A stretch of DNA of 50,330 nt, taken from Bacillota bacterium (lineage in GTDB: Bacteria; Bacillota; DTU030; DUMP01). The position numbers and the translations under genes are program-made. The notes under the pieces were generated by a model. The model saw nothing but the letters and a program-made list of their open reading frames with translations, was not told the DNA's origin and did no database searches. The DNA lies in the NCBI GenBank assembly GCA_012839445.1, contig DUNI01000012.1:1-50330 (forward strand), given 5' to 3'. Below are positions 41,875-50,330 of this stretch, piece after piece (position 1 is the first letter of the stretch; each line of letters begins with the position of its first letter).

Positions 41875-41903
41875 TTGACATGCCGTTGGGCCTGTGCTAT
41901 CTT
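41875..41903 (+). promoter_or_regulatory. SigmaA promoter TTGACA-17-TATCTT of rrf2-isc operon
   Basis: -35 41875-41880, -10 41898-41903. Confidence 0.7.
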
Positions 41904-41913
41904 AAATACAAGC

Positions 41914-41937
41914 AATCCTAGTGAATTACTAGGGATT
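41914..41937. promoter_or_regulatory. Palindromic operator candidate for Rrf2 regulator
   Basis: aatCCTAGTgaattACTAGGgatt between the promoter and the rrf2 start. Confidence 0.65.
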
Positions 41938-41951
41938 AAGGGGAGAGGATT

Positions 41952-42407
41952 GTGAAGCTATCCACCAAAGGACGTTATGGAATGCGGGCGATGCTGGCGT
42001 TAGCTCGGCGTTACGGTGAAGGTCCGATTCCGTTGAAAGAAGTGGCGAAAACCGAGAGTCTCTCAGAAGCGTATTTAGAACAGTTGGTGAGCGAACTGCG
42101 AAAAGCTGGCTTGGTTCGCAGTGTTCGTGGTGCTCAGGGCGGTTATTTGTTGGCTAAGAAGCCGGCGGTTATCACTGCAGGTGACATTATCCGTGTGCTA
42201 GAGGGACCTATTGGCCCAGTGCAATGTGTAGTGGATCTCCCAGACACTGAAATCTGTGACTGTGCCGAATCTTGCGTAGAGCGTTTGTTATGGCAGCGTC
42301 TACGTGACAGCATGGCCCAAGTCCTTGACAGCATTACGCTGGCAGACTTAATGGCAGAGGAGAAAAAGCTTAGTCCAATATCCGATACCGGAGACAGAGA
42401 GTGCTGA
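41952..42407 (+). CDS. Rrf2 family regulator (IscR/CymR-like)
   Basis: MKLSTKGRYGMRAMLALA, VRSVRGAQGGYLLAKKP, CVVDLPDTEICDCAESC cysteines. Confidence 0.95.
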   Translation: MKLSTKGRYGMRAMLALARRYGEGPIPLKEVAKTESLSEAYLEQLVSELRKAGLVRSVRGAQGGYLLAKKPAVITAGDIIRVLEGPIGPVQCVVDLPDTEICDCAESCVERLLWQRLRDSMAQVLDSITLADLMAEEKKLSPISDTGDREC

Positions 42408-42440
42408 TACTATATTTGAAACTGAAAGGAGAAAGGTCTA

Positions 42441-43622
42441 ATGCGTCGCGTGTACTTAGATCACGCTGCGACCACAGCTGTGCATCCTGAAGTCTTACAG
42501 ACAATGTTACCTTATTTGCAGGATCAATTCGGTAACCCTTCCAGTATTTATAGCTGGGGTCGGGAAGCCAAAGCTGCCATTGAAAATGCCCGGGCGCAAG
42601 TGGCGGTGCTAATTAATGCTGATCCATCCGAAATTATTTTTACCGGCAGCGGAACAGAAGCAGACAACTTTGCACTTTCAGGTGTAACAGATGCTTTAGA
42701 TCAACGTGGGGCACACATAATAACATCTAAGATTGAACATCATGCTATCTTGCATACGGCAGAGGCATTAGAAAGGAAAGGCTATAAAGTCACGTACCTG
42801 CCGGTTAATACAGAAGGTTTGGTGAATCCTGAAACCTTGAAGGAAGCTTTCACCGAGGGAACTGTCTTGGTAAGCATAATGTTTGCTAACAATGAAATTG
42901 GTACCATTGAACCCATCGCCGAACTGGCACAAATTACTAAAGAGCACGGAGCATTGTTCCATACTGATGCAGTCCAAGCTGTGGGGAATTTGCCCATTGA
43001 TGTGAAACAGCTGGATATAGATCTTCTTAGTTTGTCCGGCCACAAAATATATGGTCCCAAAGGTGTAGGTGCTTTATATGTACGGCGTGGTACTAGAATC
43101 AAGCCTTTGCTCCATGGTGGTGCCCAAGAGCGCAAACTCAGAGCAGGTACAGAAAATGTTCCTGGTATTGTGGGATTAGGCAAAGCTGCCGAGCTAGCTC
43201 GGCTAGAGCTTGCAGAGCGGCAGACACATCTTACTGAGCTCCGGGAATACTTGATCGATGGGGTACTTAGCTCTATTGATCACGTGCGGCTTAATGGCCA
43301 TCGCTCATTGCGTCTACCGGGAAACACTAATTTCTCGTTCGAGTATATAGAAGGCGAATCCTTATTGCTTAGTTTAGATTTGGCCGGTATTGCAGCTTCA
43401 AGTGGTAGCGCCTGTACGTCCGGCTCGTTGGAGCCTTCACATGTGCTTATGGCGATAGGGCTTCCGCATGAAGTGGCTCATGGCTCTTTGCGCCTTACCA
43501 TAGGCCGAGAGAATACCAAGGAAGATATTGATTATTTGCTATCGGTTTTACCAAACATTGTTAAGCGCCTACGGTCCATGTCGCCATTGGCACCTAAGGG
43601 AGGGTTAAGTCATGTACAGTGA
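42441..43622 (+). CDS. iscS: Cysteine desulfurase (IscS/NifS)
   Basis: MRRVYLDHAATTAVHPEVL, LSLSGHKIYGPKGVGALYVRRG, SSGSACTSGSLEPSHVL. Confidence 0.96.
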   Translation: MRRVYLDHAATTAVHPEVLQTMLPYLQDQFGNPSSIYSWGREAKAAIENARAQVAVLINADPSEIIFTGSGTEADNFALSGVTDALDQRGAHIITSKIEHHAILHTAEALERKGYKVTYLPVNTEGLVNPETLKEAFTEGTVLVSIMFANNEIGTIEPIAELAQITKEHGALFHTDAVQAVGNLPIDVKQLDIDLLSLSGHKIYGPKGVGALYVRRGTRIKPLLHGGAQERKLRAGTENVPGIVGLGKAAELARLELAERQTHLTELREYLIDGVLSSIDHVRLNGHRSLRLPGNTNFSFEYIEGESLLLSLDLAGIAASSGSACTSGSLEPSHVLMAIGLPHEVAHGSLRLTIGRENTKEDIDYLLSVLPNIVKRLRSMSPLAPKGGLSHVQ

Positions 43623-43989
43623 GAAGGTCATGGATCATTTCACGCATCCGCGCAATGTGGGAGAAATAGAAAACCCAGATGGCGTGGGGGAAGTAGGTAA
43701 CACTGTTTGCGGAGACGTGATGAAAATATTTTTAAGAATTAAGGATGATCGAATCGAAGATATCAAGTTTAAGACCTTCGGTTGTGGAGCAGCTATTGCT
43801 ACTTCTAGCATGGTGACTGAGCTTGTTATAGGTAAGACACTTCAAGAGGCCAAAGAAATTAGTAATAAGACAGTGGCGGAAGCGCTAGGTGGCTTGCCAT
43901 GCCAAAAAATGCATTGTTCTAATTTGGCAGCTGATGCTCTACATGCAGCGATCGATGATTATCACAAAAAGCAAAAAGTTAGTGGGTGA
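43612..43989 (+). CDS. iscU: Fe-S cluster scaffold IscU/NifU-like
   Basis: YSEKVMDHFTHPRNVGEI, GDVMKIFLRI, KTFGCGAAIATSSMVTEL, LPCQKMHCSNLAADAL. Confidence 0.96.
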   Translation: MYSEKVMDHFTHPRNVGEIENPDGVGEVGNTVCGDVMKIFLRIKDDRIEDIKFKTFGCGAAIATSSMVTELVIGKTLQEAKEISNKTVAEALGGLPCQKMHCSNLAADALHAAIDDYHKKQKVSG

Positions 43990-43994
43990 ATCAT

Positions 43995-45083
43995 ATGGTA
44001 CGCCAGCGTGTAGTGGCGGCTATGAGCGGTGGTGTAGACTCATCGGTAGCAGCGGCGCTTCTAAAAGAACAAGGGTACGACGTAATTGGTATTACTATGC
44101 AGATGGGGGTACAATCCGAAGAAAACTCTCTTGGGGAAGAGTCTAGTTGCGGCAGATGCTCTGTAAGCGCGGTGGAAGATGCTAAGTCAGTGGCATATAA
44201 ACTTAATATACCATTTTATGTCATTAACATGCAGGAAATGTTCCAACGCCAAGTAGTAGATTACTTTTGCCAAGAATATGCTTTGGGACGTACGCCAAAT
44301 CCTTGCATTGTTTGTAACACGCAACTTAAATTCAAGGCTTTGTTAGCAAAGGCAATGGCCTTAGGTGCTGATTATATAGCTACCGGACATTATGCACGCA
44401 TAAGACAAGATGCTGAGCGTCAGCGGTATGTCCTAATGGAAGCTGTGGACAAGCACAAAGATCAAAGTTATGCTCTCTATAATCTTAGTCAGAGGCAGCT
44501 GGCTCGTACATTGCTTCCGTTAGGGCAGACGACCAAAGAAGAAACTAGAGAAATAGCAACTAAGTTTAACTTGTCAGTGGCGCAAAAAGAGGATAGCCAA
44601 GAAATATGTTTTATACCTGATGATGATTACCGCGGTTTCTTGAAAAAGCGTATACCGGCAGCGATAAAGCCAGGTTTCTTTCTTGACTTACAGGGACGAG
44701 TTCTTGGTAAGCATAAAGGATTGCCATTTTATACTATTGGCCAGCGTCGGCACTTAGGAATTGCGGCTTCTAGACGACTGTACGTAGTTGATATTGACGC
44801 CAAGCGGAATGTGGTTATTCTAGGCGAGGAAAAAGAGTTGTTGCGTTCACAAATCCGGTTGGAAAGAGTTAACTGGGTTAGTATTTCACCACCAAAGGAT
44901 GCTATAGATGCTACTGTTCGAGTGCGCTACCGCGGCCTTAAATACCAGGCTAGGGTGTTTCCTAAAAATGATTTTGCTGCCATGATTAAGTTTCATCAGC
45001 CCGCCCGGGCACCGGCTCCAGGCCAGGCAGCGGTGTTTTATTATGGTGAGGAAGTTTTGGGCGGGGGCACCATTGTTAGATAG
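43995..45083 (+). CDS. mnmA: tRNA-specific 2-thiouridylase MnmA
   Basis: VVAAMSGGVDSSVAAALLKEQGYDVIGI, GRTPNPCIVCNTQLKF, KDQSYALYNL, QEICFIPDDDY. Confidence 0.97.
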   Translation: MVRQRVVAAMSGGVDSSVAAALLKEQGYDVIGITMQMGVQSEENSLGEESSCGRCSVSAVEDAKSVAYKLNIPFYVINMQEMFQRQVVDYFCQEYALGRTPNPCIVCNTQLKFKALLAKAMALGADYIATGHYARIRQDAERQRYVLMEAVDKHKDQSYALYNLSQRQLARTLLPLGQTTKEETREIATKFNLSVAQKEDSQEICFIPDDDYRGFLKKRIPAAIKPGFFLDLQGRVLGKHKGLPFYTIGQRRHLGIAASRRLYVVDIDAKRNVVILGEEKELLRSQIRLERVNWVSISPPKDAIDATVRVRYRGLKYQARVFPKNDFAAMIKFHQPARAPAPGQAAVFYYGEEVLGGGTIVR

Positions 45084-45119
45084 GGACCGGTTGTACTAGC
45101 AACTAGGTCCCTACTTTTG
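45081..45119 (+). terminator. Terminator after mnmA
   Basis: TAGGGACC...GGTCCCTActtttgttt. Confidence 0.75.
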
Positions 45120-45180
45120 TTTGGAATGGCCGGATGCGGGACATAATAGATTCAGAAACCCTACACAAGGAGGGGAGACA

Positions 45181-45363
45181 GTGACCACTTCTTGGTCTTG
45201 TCCTGTGTGCGGTGAGGGTCATGTAGGTAGAGTAGGCGCAAATCAATACTACTGCCGCAACTGTTACTTAGAGTTTACGCCTACTGAAGAAGGCTTTTTG
45301 GTCTACGAAGTCCAAGACGACGGCTCGCTGTTGGCTTGGGATGATACCATCATCAGCAGCTAG
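45181..45363 (+). CDS. Small zinc-ribbon-like protein
   Basis: GTG start: CPVCGEGHVGRVGANQYYCRNCYLEF; aggagggg RBS. Confidence 0.75.
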   Translation: MTTSWSCPVCGEGHVGRVGANQYYCRNCYLEFTPTEEGFLVYEVQDDGSLLAWDDTIISS

Positions 45364-45377
45364 AGGAGGCTAGAATT

Positions 45378-45560
45378 ATGCGACGTAGCAAGTTTTGGAG
45401 TGGTTTGCTGGTGGGTGGAATTTTGGGGGGATTGTTTGGACTAGTTTCATATCCAAATCTTAAACCAGAGACTAAAGGAAGAATTATTCAGACCCATCAA
45501 AAAATAGGTAGGGCAAAGTCAGTAATGGAAGATATGTGGCGCAGGCTGGTTAGAGACTAG
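45378..45560 (+). CDS. YtxH-like small membrane protein
   Basis: MRRSKFWSGLLVGGILGGLFGLVSYPNLKPETKGRI. Confidence 0.7.
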   Translation: MRRSKFWSGLLVGGILGGLFGLVSYPNLKPETKGRIIQTHQKIGRAKSVMEDMWRRLVRD

Positions 45561-45561
45561 T

Positions 45562-46605
45562 ATGTTCAGTTGGTTGTGGCACACCCGACTACTTTTTCCT
45601 TTAGGCCTGCTGTTTGTAGGCCTTTTTCTTTTTGTAGTGCGCACAGCTGTAGTGCCTTTTGTTTATGCCTTGATTTTAGCGTATCTTTTGGCTCCTTTGG
45701 TTAATCACTTAGAACGCCGAGGTGTAAACCGCGTAGGTGCTATTTTGTTCTTGTACATTGTTCTGGCAGCGTTGTTGGTACTATTTGTGGTAGGAGTTTT
45801 GCCACTAACCATTACTGAATTGGATGCTTTTGCCGACATGATACCTACTTACACCAAAGAGGCTAGCATGCGGTTAAATCAAATGCAGCGCTTTTATTCT
45901 CATTGCACCTTACCGGTTAGCTTACGAAAGGTAGTAGATGAGACTATTGTTCGAGTGGAAGATACTCTTTTGAGGCATATCCGATCAGTGGCAGAATTCA
46001 TAGTATCATTATTTTCCCATGCTTTGGCCATTGTAATTGCCCCGATTCTATCTTTTTACATGCTACGTGATCTGGCTCTTATAAAAAATACTTTCTTTGC
46101 GTTGCTTCCTGCCAGCGCAAGCAAAGATATTGGACACCTATTACGGGAACTGGATGCTGTTTTAGGCGGTTTTATCCGTGGGCACCTATTGGTGTCGCTT
46201 ATTGTAGGCGTTCTTTCTTTTATTGGACTGACCTTGTTGCGTATCGACTTTGCCTTGCTTATCGGTATTGTGGCTGGGGTGTTCGACATTATCCCCTATT
46301 TTGGACCAGTCATAGGAGCGCTACCTGCAGTTATTATTGCCTTACTGGAATCTCCTCTCAAAGCCTTCTATGTGGCTGTTCTATTTCTTATGATCCATCA
46401 GCTGGAGAGTACCATTATTTCTCCCAAGATTCTTGGGGAAAGGGTAGGGTTACATCCGCTGACAGTTATTTTTGTTATCTTAGTAGGGGGACAATTGGCG
46501 GGTATCGTGGGTGTTCTTGTAGCTGTGCCTTTGACGGCAGGACTAAAAGTATTTCTCCTTTTTTTTCGTCGACAGCTTTTACTTGAAAAAGTTGACAGGA
46601 ATTAG
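45562..46605 (+). CDS. AI-2E family transporter / putative permease
   Basis: FVYALILAYLLAPLVNHLERRGVNR, GVFDIIPYFGPVIGALPAVIIAL, PKILGERVGLHPL. Confidence 0.93.
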   Translation: MFSWLWHTRLLFPLGLLFVGLFLFVVRTAVVPFVYALILAYLLAPLVNHLERRGVNRVGAILFLYIVLAALLVLFVVGVLPLTITELDAFADMIPTYTKEASMRLNQMQRFYSHCTLPVSLRKVVDETIVRVEDTLLRHIRSVAEFIVSLFSHALAIVIAPILSFYMLRDLALIKNTFFALLPASASKDIGHLLRELDAVLGGFIRGHLLVSLIVGVLSFIGLTLLRIDFALLIGIVAGVFDIIPYFGPVIGALPAVIIALLESPLKAFYVAVLFLMIHQLESTIISPKILGERVGLHPLTVIFVILVGGQLAGIVGVLVAVPLTAGLKVFLLFFRRQLLLEKVDRN

Positions 46606-46620
46606 GGACTGTTTTATAAT
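46592..46620 (+). promoter_or_regulatory. Perfect consensus SigmaA promoter TTGACA-17-TATAAT for alaS leader
   Basis: -35 46592-46597, -10 46615-46620; -35 lies inside the upstream gene's 3' end. Confidence 0.85.
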
Positions 46621-46626
46621 AGGGTC

Positions 46627-46862
46627 CAAAGAGGAAACAGCGAGGAAGGAAAAAGTACCTTTGGTCTCTCTCTCAGCGAGGGAACTCTAGGGTGGAAAGT
46701 TCCTGGGAAGTCCAAGGGGAAGGCCGTTCCTGAGCTGGGCGTGAAGAGCGCTTCCGGAGTGCACCGTTATCGCACCTGTGCATTAGCACCTTCTGAGGCT
46801 ATATAATAGCAAATCAGGGTGGTACCACGAGTGTATCCCTCGTCCCTGCGACGGGGGTTTAT
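46627..46862 (+). promoter_or_regulatory. T-box leader upstream of alaS
   Basis: AATCAGGGTGGTACCACGAG motif; AAAGTACC; TTCCTGAGCTGG; terminator ccctcgtccctgcgacgggggtttatt. Specifier possibly GCC (aagGCCgttcctgagc). Confidence 0.9.
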
Positions 46863-46887
46863 TGTGTTTAGCGATCTTCAAGAAAGG

Positions 46888-49545
46888 ATGAAGGCAGTGG
46901 AAAAACTTAGTGGTGATGAAATCAGAAGTCGGTTTTTTAAGTTCATGGAAAGTAAGGGACATCTTGTATTACCCAGTGCCTCTCTAGTACCGGAACACGA
47001 TCCGAGCCTTCTTCTTATAGGTGCTGGCATGGCACCTTTTAAACGTTATTTCACGGGGCAGGCTACACCTCCTGCACTTCGGGTAGCAACCTCACAAAAA
47101 TGCGTGCGTACCGGTGATCTAGAGAACGTTGGTCGCACAGCTCGTCACTTAACGTTTTTTGAGATGCTGGGAAACTTCTCTTTTGGTGACTATTTTAAGT
47201 CGGAGGCTATTCCCTGGTCGTGGGAATTTCTAACTGAAGATTTAGGACTTCCTAAGGAGCGACTATGGATATCTATCTACACGAATGATAATGAAGCCTA
47301 CGATATTTGGCATAATGTTGTCGGAATCCCTTCCGAACGTATTGTTCGGCTAGGCAAAGACACAAATTTTTGGGAGATAGGTCCTGGTCCATGCGGTCCG
47401 TGTTCAGAGATCTATATTGACCTTGGCTCGGAGCGAGGCTGTGGTTTACCCACATGCAAAGTAGGCTGCGATTGTGACCGCTACTTGGAGATCTGGAATC
47501 TAGTGTTTACTCAGTTCGATCGTGATGAAGAGGGAAACTATACTCCGCTTCCCAAAAAGAATATTGATACAGGGATGGGGCTGGAACGCCTAGCTTCTGT
47601 GCTCCAGGGAGTTAGCAACAACTTCGAGACTGATCTACTTTTTCCTATTATCCAAGCAGCCCAAACAGCGGCTGGTGTAAAATATGGTATGTCTGAAGAA
47701 ATTGATGTGGCATTAAAGGTCATTGCGGATCATACTCGAGCCATTGTTCATCTTATTAACGATGATGTTCTTCCTTCAAATGAAGGTCGCGGTTATGTAT
47801 TAAGACGTTTGCTCAGGAGAGCGGTGCGTTATGGGCGTCTCCTGGGAATACAAAGGCCGTTTATGGGTGAAGTTGCCTCGGTTGTAATGAAGGTTGGCCG
47901 TCCAGCCTACCCTGAACTGGTGGAAAAAGAACCATTTGTGCAAGAGGTAATTGAACAAGAAGAGACACGCTTTTTGAGTACCTTGGATACCGGGCTTAAT
48001 ATTCTTAGCAATATGATAGCCGATCTTAAAAAGCATGATGAAAAGATTCTTACAGGTCACGATGCCTTTCGCCTGTACGACACTTATGGTTTCCCCTTGG
48101 ATCTTACTAGAGAAATTCTGGCCGAGCAGAATATTAAAGTGGACGAGGCTGGTTTTGAAGCCGAAATGGAGGCCCAGCGTGAACGGGCGCGGTTGGCCCG
48201 TGAACAGGACGATGGCATGGGGGTTACAGATCACGAAGACGATCTATTTGCTCACCTAAGTACTGAGTTCATCGGTTATGAGACATTAGTTACAGATGAA
48301 GCTTCTATCCAGGCTTTAGTTGTGGATGGCCGTTCTGTTTCAACAGTTTCAGCCGGCATGTCGGTACAAGTGGTTCTGAACCGAACCCCATTTTACGCTC
48401 AGGCAGGCGGTCAGGTGGGGGATTATGGCTTTATCCGAACAAATGAAGGCTACATCAAGATTGTGGATGTGAGACGAACCGTATCAGGTGCTGTGGTTCA
48501 TATGGGACAGGTGATGAAGGGCCAGGTTAGTGTGGGAGACAAAGTGAAAGCAGAAGTAGACAAAGAGCGGCGTCTAGCTACAGCCCGTCATCATACAGCT
48601 ACACATTTGTTACACCAAGCATTGCGTCAGGTATTGGGTGATCATGTGCATCAGGCAGGTTCGCTGGTTACATCAAAACGACTCCGGTTCGACTTCTCCC
48701 ATTTTAGCCCAGTGACAATGGAAGAACTGAAAGAAATTGAGAAACTCGTGAACACTTACATCTTAGCTGATATTTCCCTGGAAATAAATGTAATGGGACG
48801 TGATAAGGCTGAAGGTTTAGGTGCCCTGGCTCTATTTGAGGAAAAATATGAGGATCAGGTACGAGTGGTGCAAATAGGTTCATTTAGCTTAGAATTGTGT
48901 GGAGGAACCCATGTTAGTCGCACAGGAGAAATTGGTTTATGCCGCATTGTGAGTGAAACCAGTGTAGGGTCCGGTTTGCGTAGGATTGAAGCTGTAACTG
49001 GATTAGAGGCTTGGTCCCTATGGCGCCAGCAAGAGTTATTATTGGCAAAGACGGCTGAACTGTTGGGAGCTAGTATGGACGATATTCTGACTAAGGCAGA
49101 AGGACTGCGGATGGAATTAAGAGAAAAAGACAAGGAATTGGAGCGGCTGAGGCAAAAATTCCTGGAAACCTCTGCTTTAGAACTGCTGGATCAGGCTGAG
49201 CAAATAGGAAACAGTCAATTGCTAGTTGCTCCTGTAAAGGCTCAGTCCATGGATGATTTGCGTCAAGTGGTAGATACCCTTAAAGTAAGAATGCCAAGCG
49301 CGATAATCATATTGGGTTGCCGCAGTCAGGACAAAGTAAATTTCTTAGCTTACGTTAGCCGTGATTTGGTAGGTCAAGGTTTCCATGCCGGTCATATTAT
49401 AAAGGAGGCAGCCAAAGTTGCCGGTGGTGGTGGCGGTGGCCGGCCGGAAATGGCTCAAGCCGGTGGGAGGGACCCAGCTAAGTTAGAAGCGGCCTTGTCT
49501 ACGGCCACTACGATTGCAAAAGACAAACTTAAAAGTATTTATTAA
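46888..49545 (+). CDS. alaS: Alanyl-tRNA synthetase
   Basis: SGDEIRSRFFKFMESKGHLVLPSASLVPEHDPSLLLIGAGMAPFKRYFTG, ARHHTATHLLHQALRQVLG, LELCGGTHVSRTGEIG. Start within the ORF chosen by homology; a GTG ~9 nt downstream is an alternative. Confidence 0.97.
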   Translation: MKAVEKLSGDEIRSRFFKFMESKGHLVLPSASLVPEHDPSLLLIGAGMAPFKRYFTGQATPPALRVATSQKCVRTGDLENVGRTARHLTFFEMLGNFSFGDYFKSEAIPWSWEFLTEDLGLPKERLWISIYTNDNEAYDIWHNVVGIPSERIVRLGKDTNFWEIGPGPCGPCSEIYIDLGSERGCGLPTCKVGCDCDRYLEIWNLVFTQFDRDEEGNYTPLPKKNIDTGMGLERLASVLQGVSNNFETDLLFPIIQAAQTAAGVKYGMSEEIDVALKVIADHTRAIVHLINDDVLPSNEGRGYVLRRLLRRAVRYGRLLGIQRPFMGEVASVVMKVGRPAYPELVEKEPFVQEVIEQEETRFLSTLDTGLNILSNMIADLKKHDEKILTGHDAFRLYDTYGFPLDLTREILAEQNIKVDEAGFEAEMEAQRERARLAREQDDGMGVTDHEDDLFAHLSTEFIGYETLVTDEASIQALVVDGRSVSTVSAGMSVQVVLNRTPFYAQAGGQVGDYGFIRTNEGYIKIVDVRRTVSGAVVHMGQVMKGQVSVGDKVKAEVDKERRLATARHHTATHLLHQALRQVLGDHVHQAGSLVTSKRLRFDFSHFSPVTMEELKEIEKLVNTYILADISLEINVMGRDKAEGLGALALFEEKYEDQVRVVQIGSFSLELCGGTHVSRTGEIGLCRIVSETSVGSGLRRIEAVTGLEAWSLWRQQELLLAKTAELLGASMDDILTKAEGLRMELREKDKELERLRQKFLETSALELLDQAEQIGNSQLLVAPVKAQSMDDLRQVVDTLKVRMPSAIIILGCRSQDKVNFLAYVSRDLVGQGFHAGHIIKEAAKVAGGGGGGRPEMAQAGGRDPAKLEAALSTATTIAKDKLKSIY

Positions 49546-49635
49546 AGGCAGGAAGGCCTCGCTTTTGGCAGGAAAATCATCTGTATAAACCGAATATAGT
49601 TTAGTACGGGGATTTTGCTGAAGGAGTGAGGCCGT

Positions 49636-49893
49636 ATGCAAAAAGAAGCAATGGAAGAAACACGCCAATTTTCTCTGCGTGACGAGGCGGCCGAGGCTCG
49701 AACAGTCCTCAGGGCAGTCTATCAGGCCCTGCAGGAAAAGGGTTATAATCCCATTAATCAGCTAGTGGGATACCTGTTGTCCGGCGATCCGGCTTACATC
49801 ACTAACCATAAGAATGCTCGTAATCAGATCCGTCAGCTTGAGCGTGATGAGATACTGGAAGAGTTAGTTCGCACCTATTTAGTCAGCAAATGA
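49636..49893 (+). CDS. IreB family regulatory phosphoprotein (DUF965)
   Basis: TRQFSLRDE...[55 protein letters not shown]. Confidence 0.95.
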   Translation: MQKEAMEETRQFSLRDEAAEARTVLRAVYQALQEKGYNPINQLVGYLLSGDPAYITNHKNARNQIRQLERDEILEELVRTYLVSK

Positions 49894-49914
49894 GACTACG
49901 TGGAGGCAGTAACA

Positions 49915-50256
49915 ATGGAGCATAGAAAGTTAGGCCGCTCGGGCTTGGTAGTTTCCCGACTTTGCTTGGGTACACTTACCATAGGCCCTTTGCAGGCTAA
50001 TCTAACCCTGGCCGATGGTGCCAGGGTTATTCGTACTGCGCTAGAGGAAGGTATCAACTTTCTTGAGACAGCTGATCTTTATGAAACCTATGATTACATC
50101 CGTGAGGCGCTAGTTGGTTGGACCGAACCGGTAGTGATCGCCAGTCGTTCCTATGACTATACCTATGAGGGCATGCAGTCTCGAGTAGAAAAAGCTTTAA
50201 GACAACTGAAAAGAGATTATATTGATTTATCCACTCGAGACTGCATACCCTCATAG
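49915..50256 (+). CDS. Aldo/keto reductase, N-terminal part only; last residues are encoded by an inverted duplication
   Basis: MEHRKLGRSGLVVSRLCLGTLTIG...RVIRTALEEGINFLETADLYETYDYIREAL...VEKALRQLKRDYIDL, then non-homologous STRDCIPS and stop from the folded-back copy. Confidence 0.85.
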   Translation: MEHRKLGRSGLVVSRLCLGTLTIGPLQANLTLADGARVIRTALEEGINFLETADLYETYDYIREALVGWTEPVVIASRSYDYTYEGMQSRVEKALRQLKRDYIDLSTRDCIPS

Positions 50257-50330
50257 GTATAGTCATAGGAACGACTGGCGATCACTACCGGTTCGGTCCA
50301 ACCAACTAGCGCCTCACGGATGTAATCATA
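50089..50330. repeat. 98-bp near-perfect inverted duplication with 46-nt loop at window end
   Basis: 50089-50186 pairs with 50233-50330 (one mismatch, 50172/50247); runs exactly to the last base. Confidence 0.97.

Noticed and set aside
50054-50266. Minus-strand ORF at the window end
   Set aside because: Created by the inverted duplication of the AKR gene.

Overview
Window of about 50.3 kb. It looks like one contig of a spore-forming, Clostridia-type Firmicute (SpoIID-, BofC-like, DacF-like, YtxH and IreB proteins; T-box leaders; 6S RNA between aspS and tcdA). Most of it is a conserved housekeeping backbone on the + strand: nadE, yebC, bofC-like, ruvCAB, queA-tgt-yajC, secDF, a MoxR-type ATPase/VWA gene pair, recJ, relA, dtd, ald, a Na+/alanine symporter, alr, T-box-hisS-aspS, 6S RNA, tcdA, rarA, rrf2-iscS-iscU-mnmA, T-box-alaS, ireB. 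A minus-strand block at the start carries cstA (partial), lytTR/lytS, a YchF-like GTPase and, further along, mgtE. The most unusual signals are structural. (1) A perfect 78-bp inverted repeat at 5740-5935 is built from the 3' half of a 5S rRNA plus its terminator, with no intact rRNA operon. (2) A ~98-bp near-perfect inverted duplication at 50089-50330 folds the contig end back on itself and truncates an aldo/keto reductase. Both look more like assembly or amplification chimeras, or collapsed inverted rrn copies, than new biology, but they need checking. The best candidate for an under-described system is the ATPase + VWA pair at 20877-23997, which has a cysteine cluster and lies between secDF and recJ. 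Functional names come from recognising protein motifs by eye; no database search was run.
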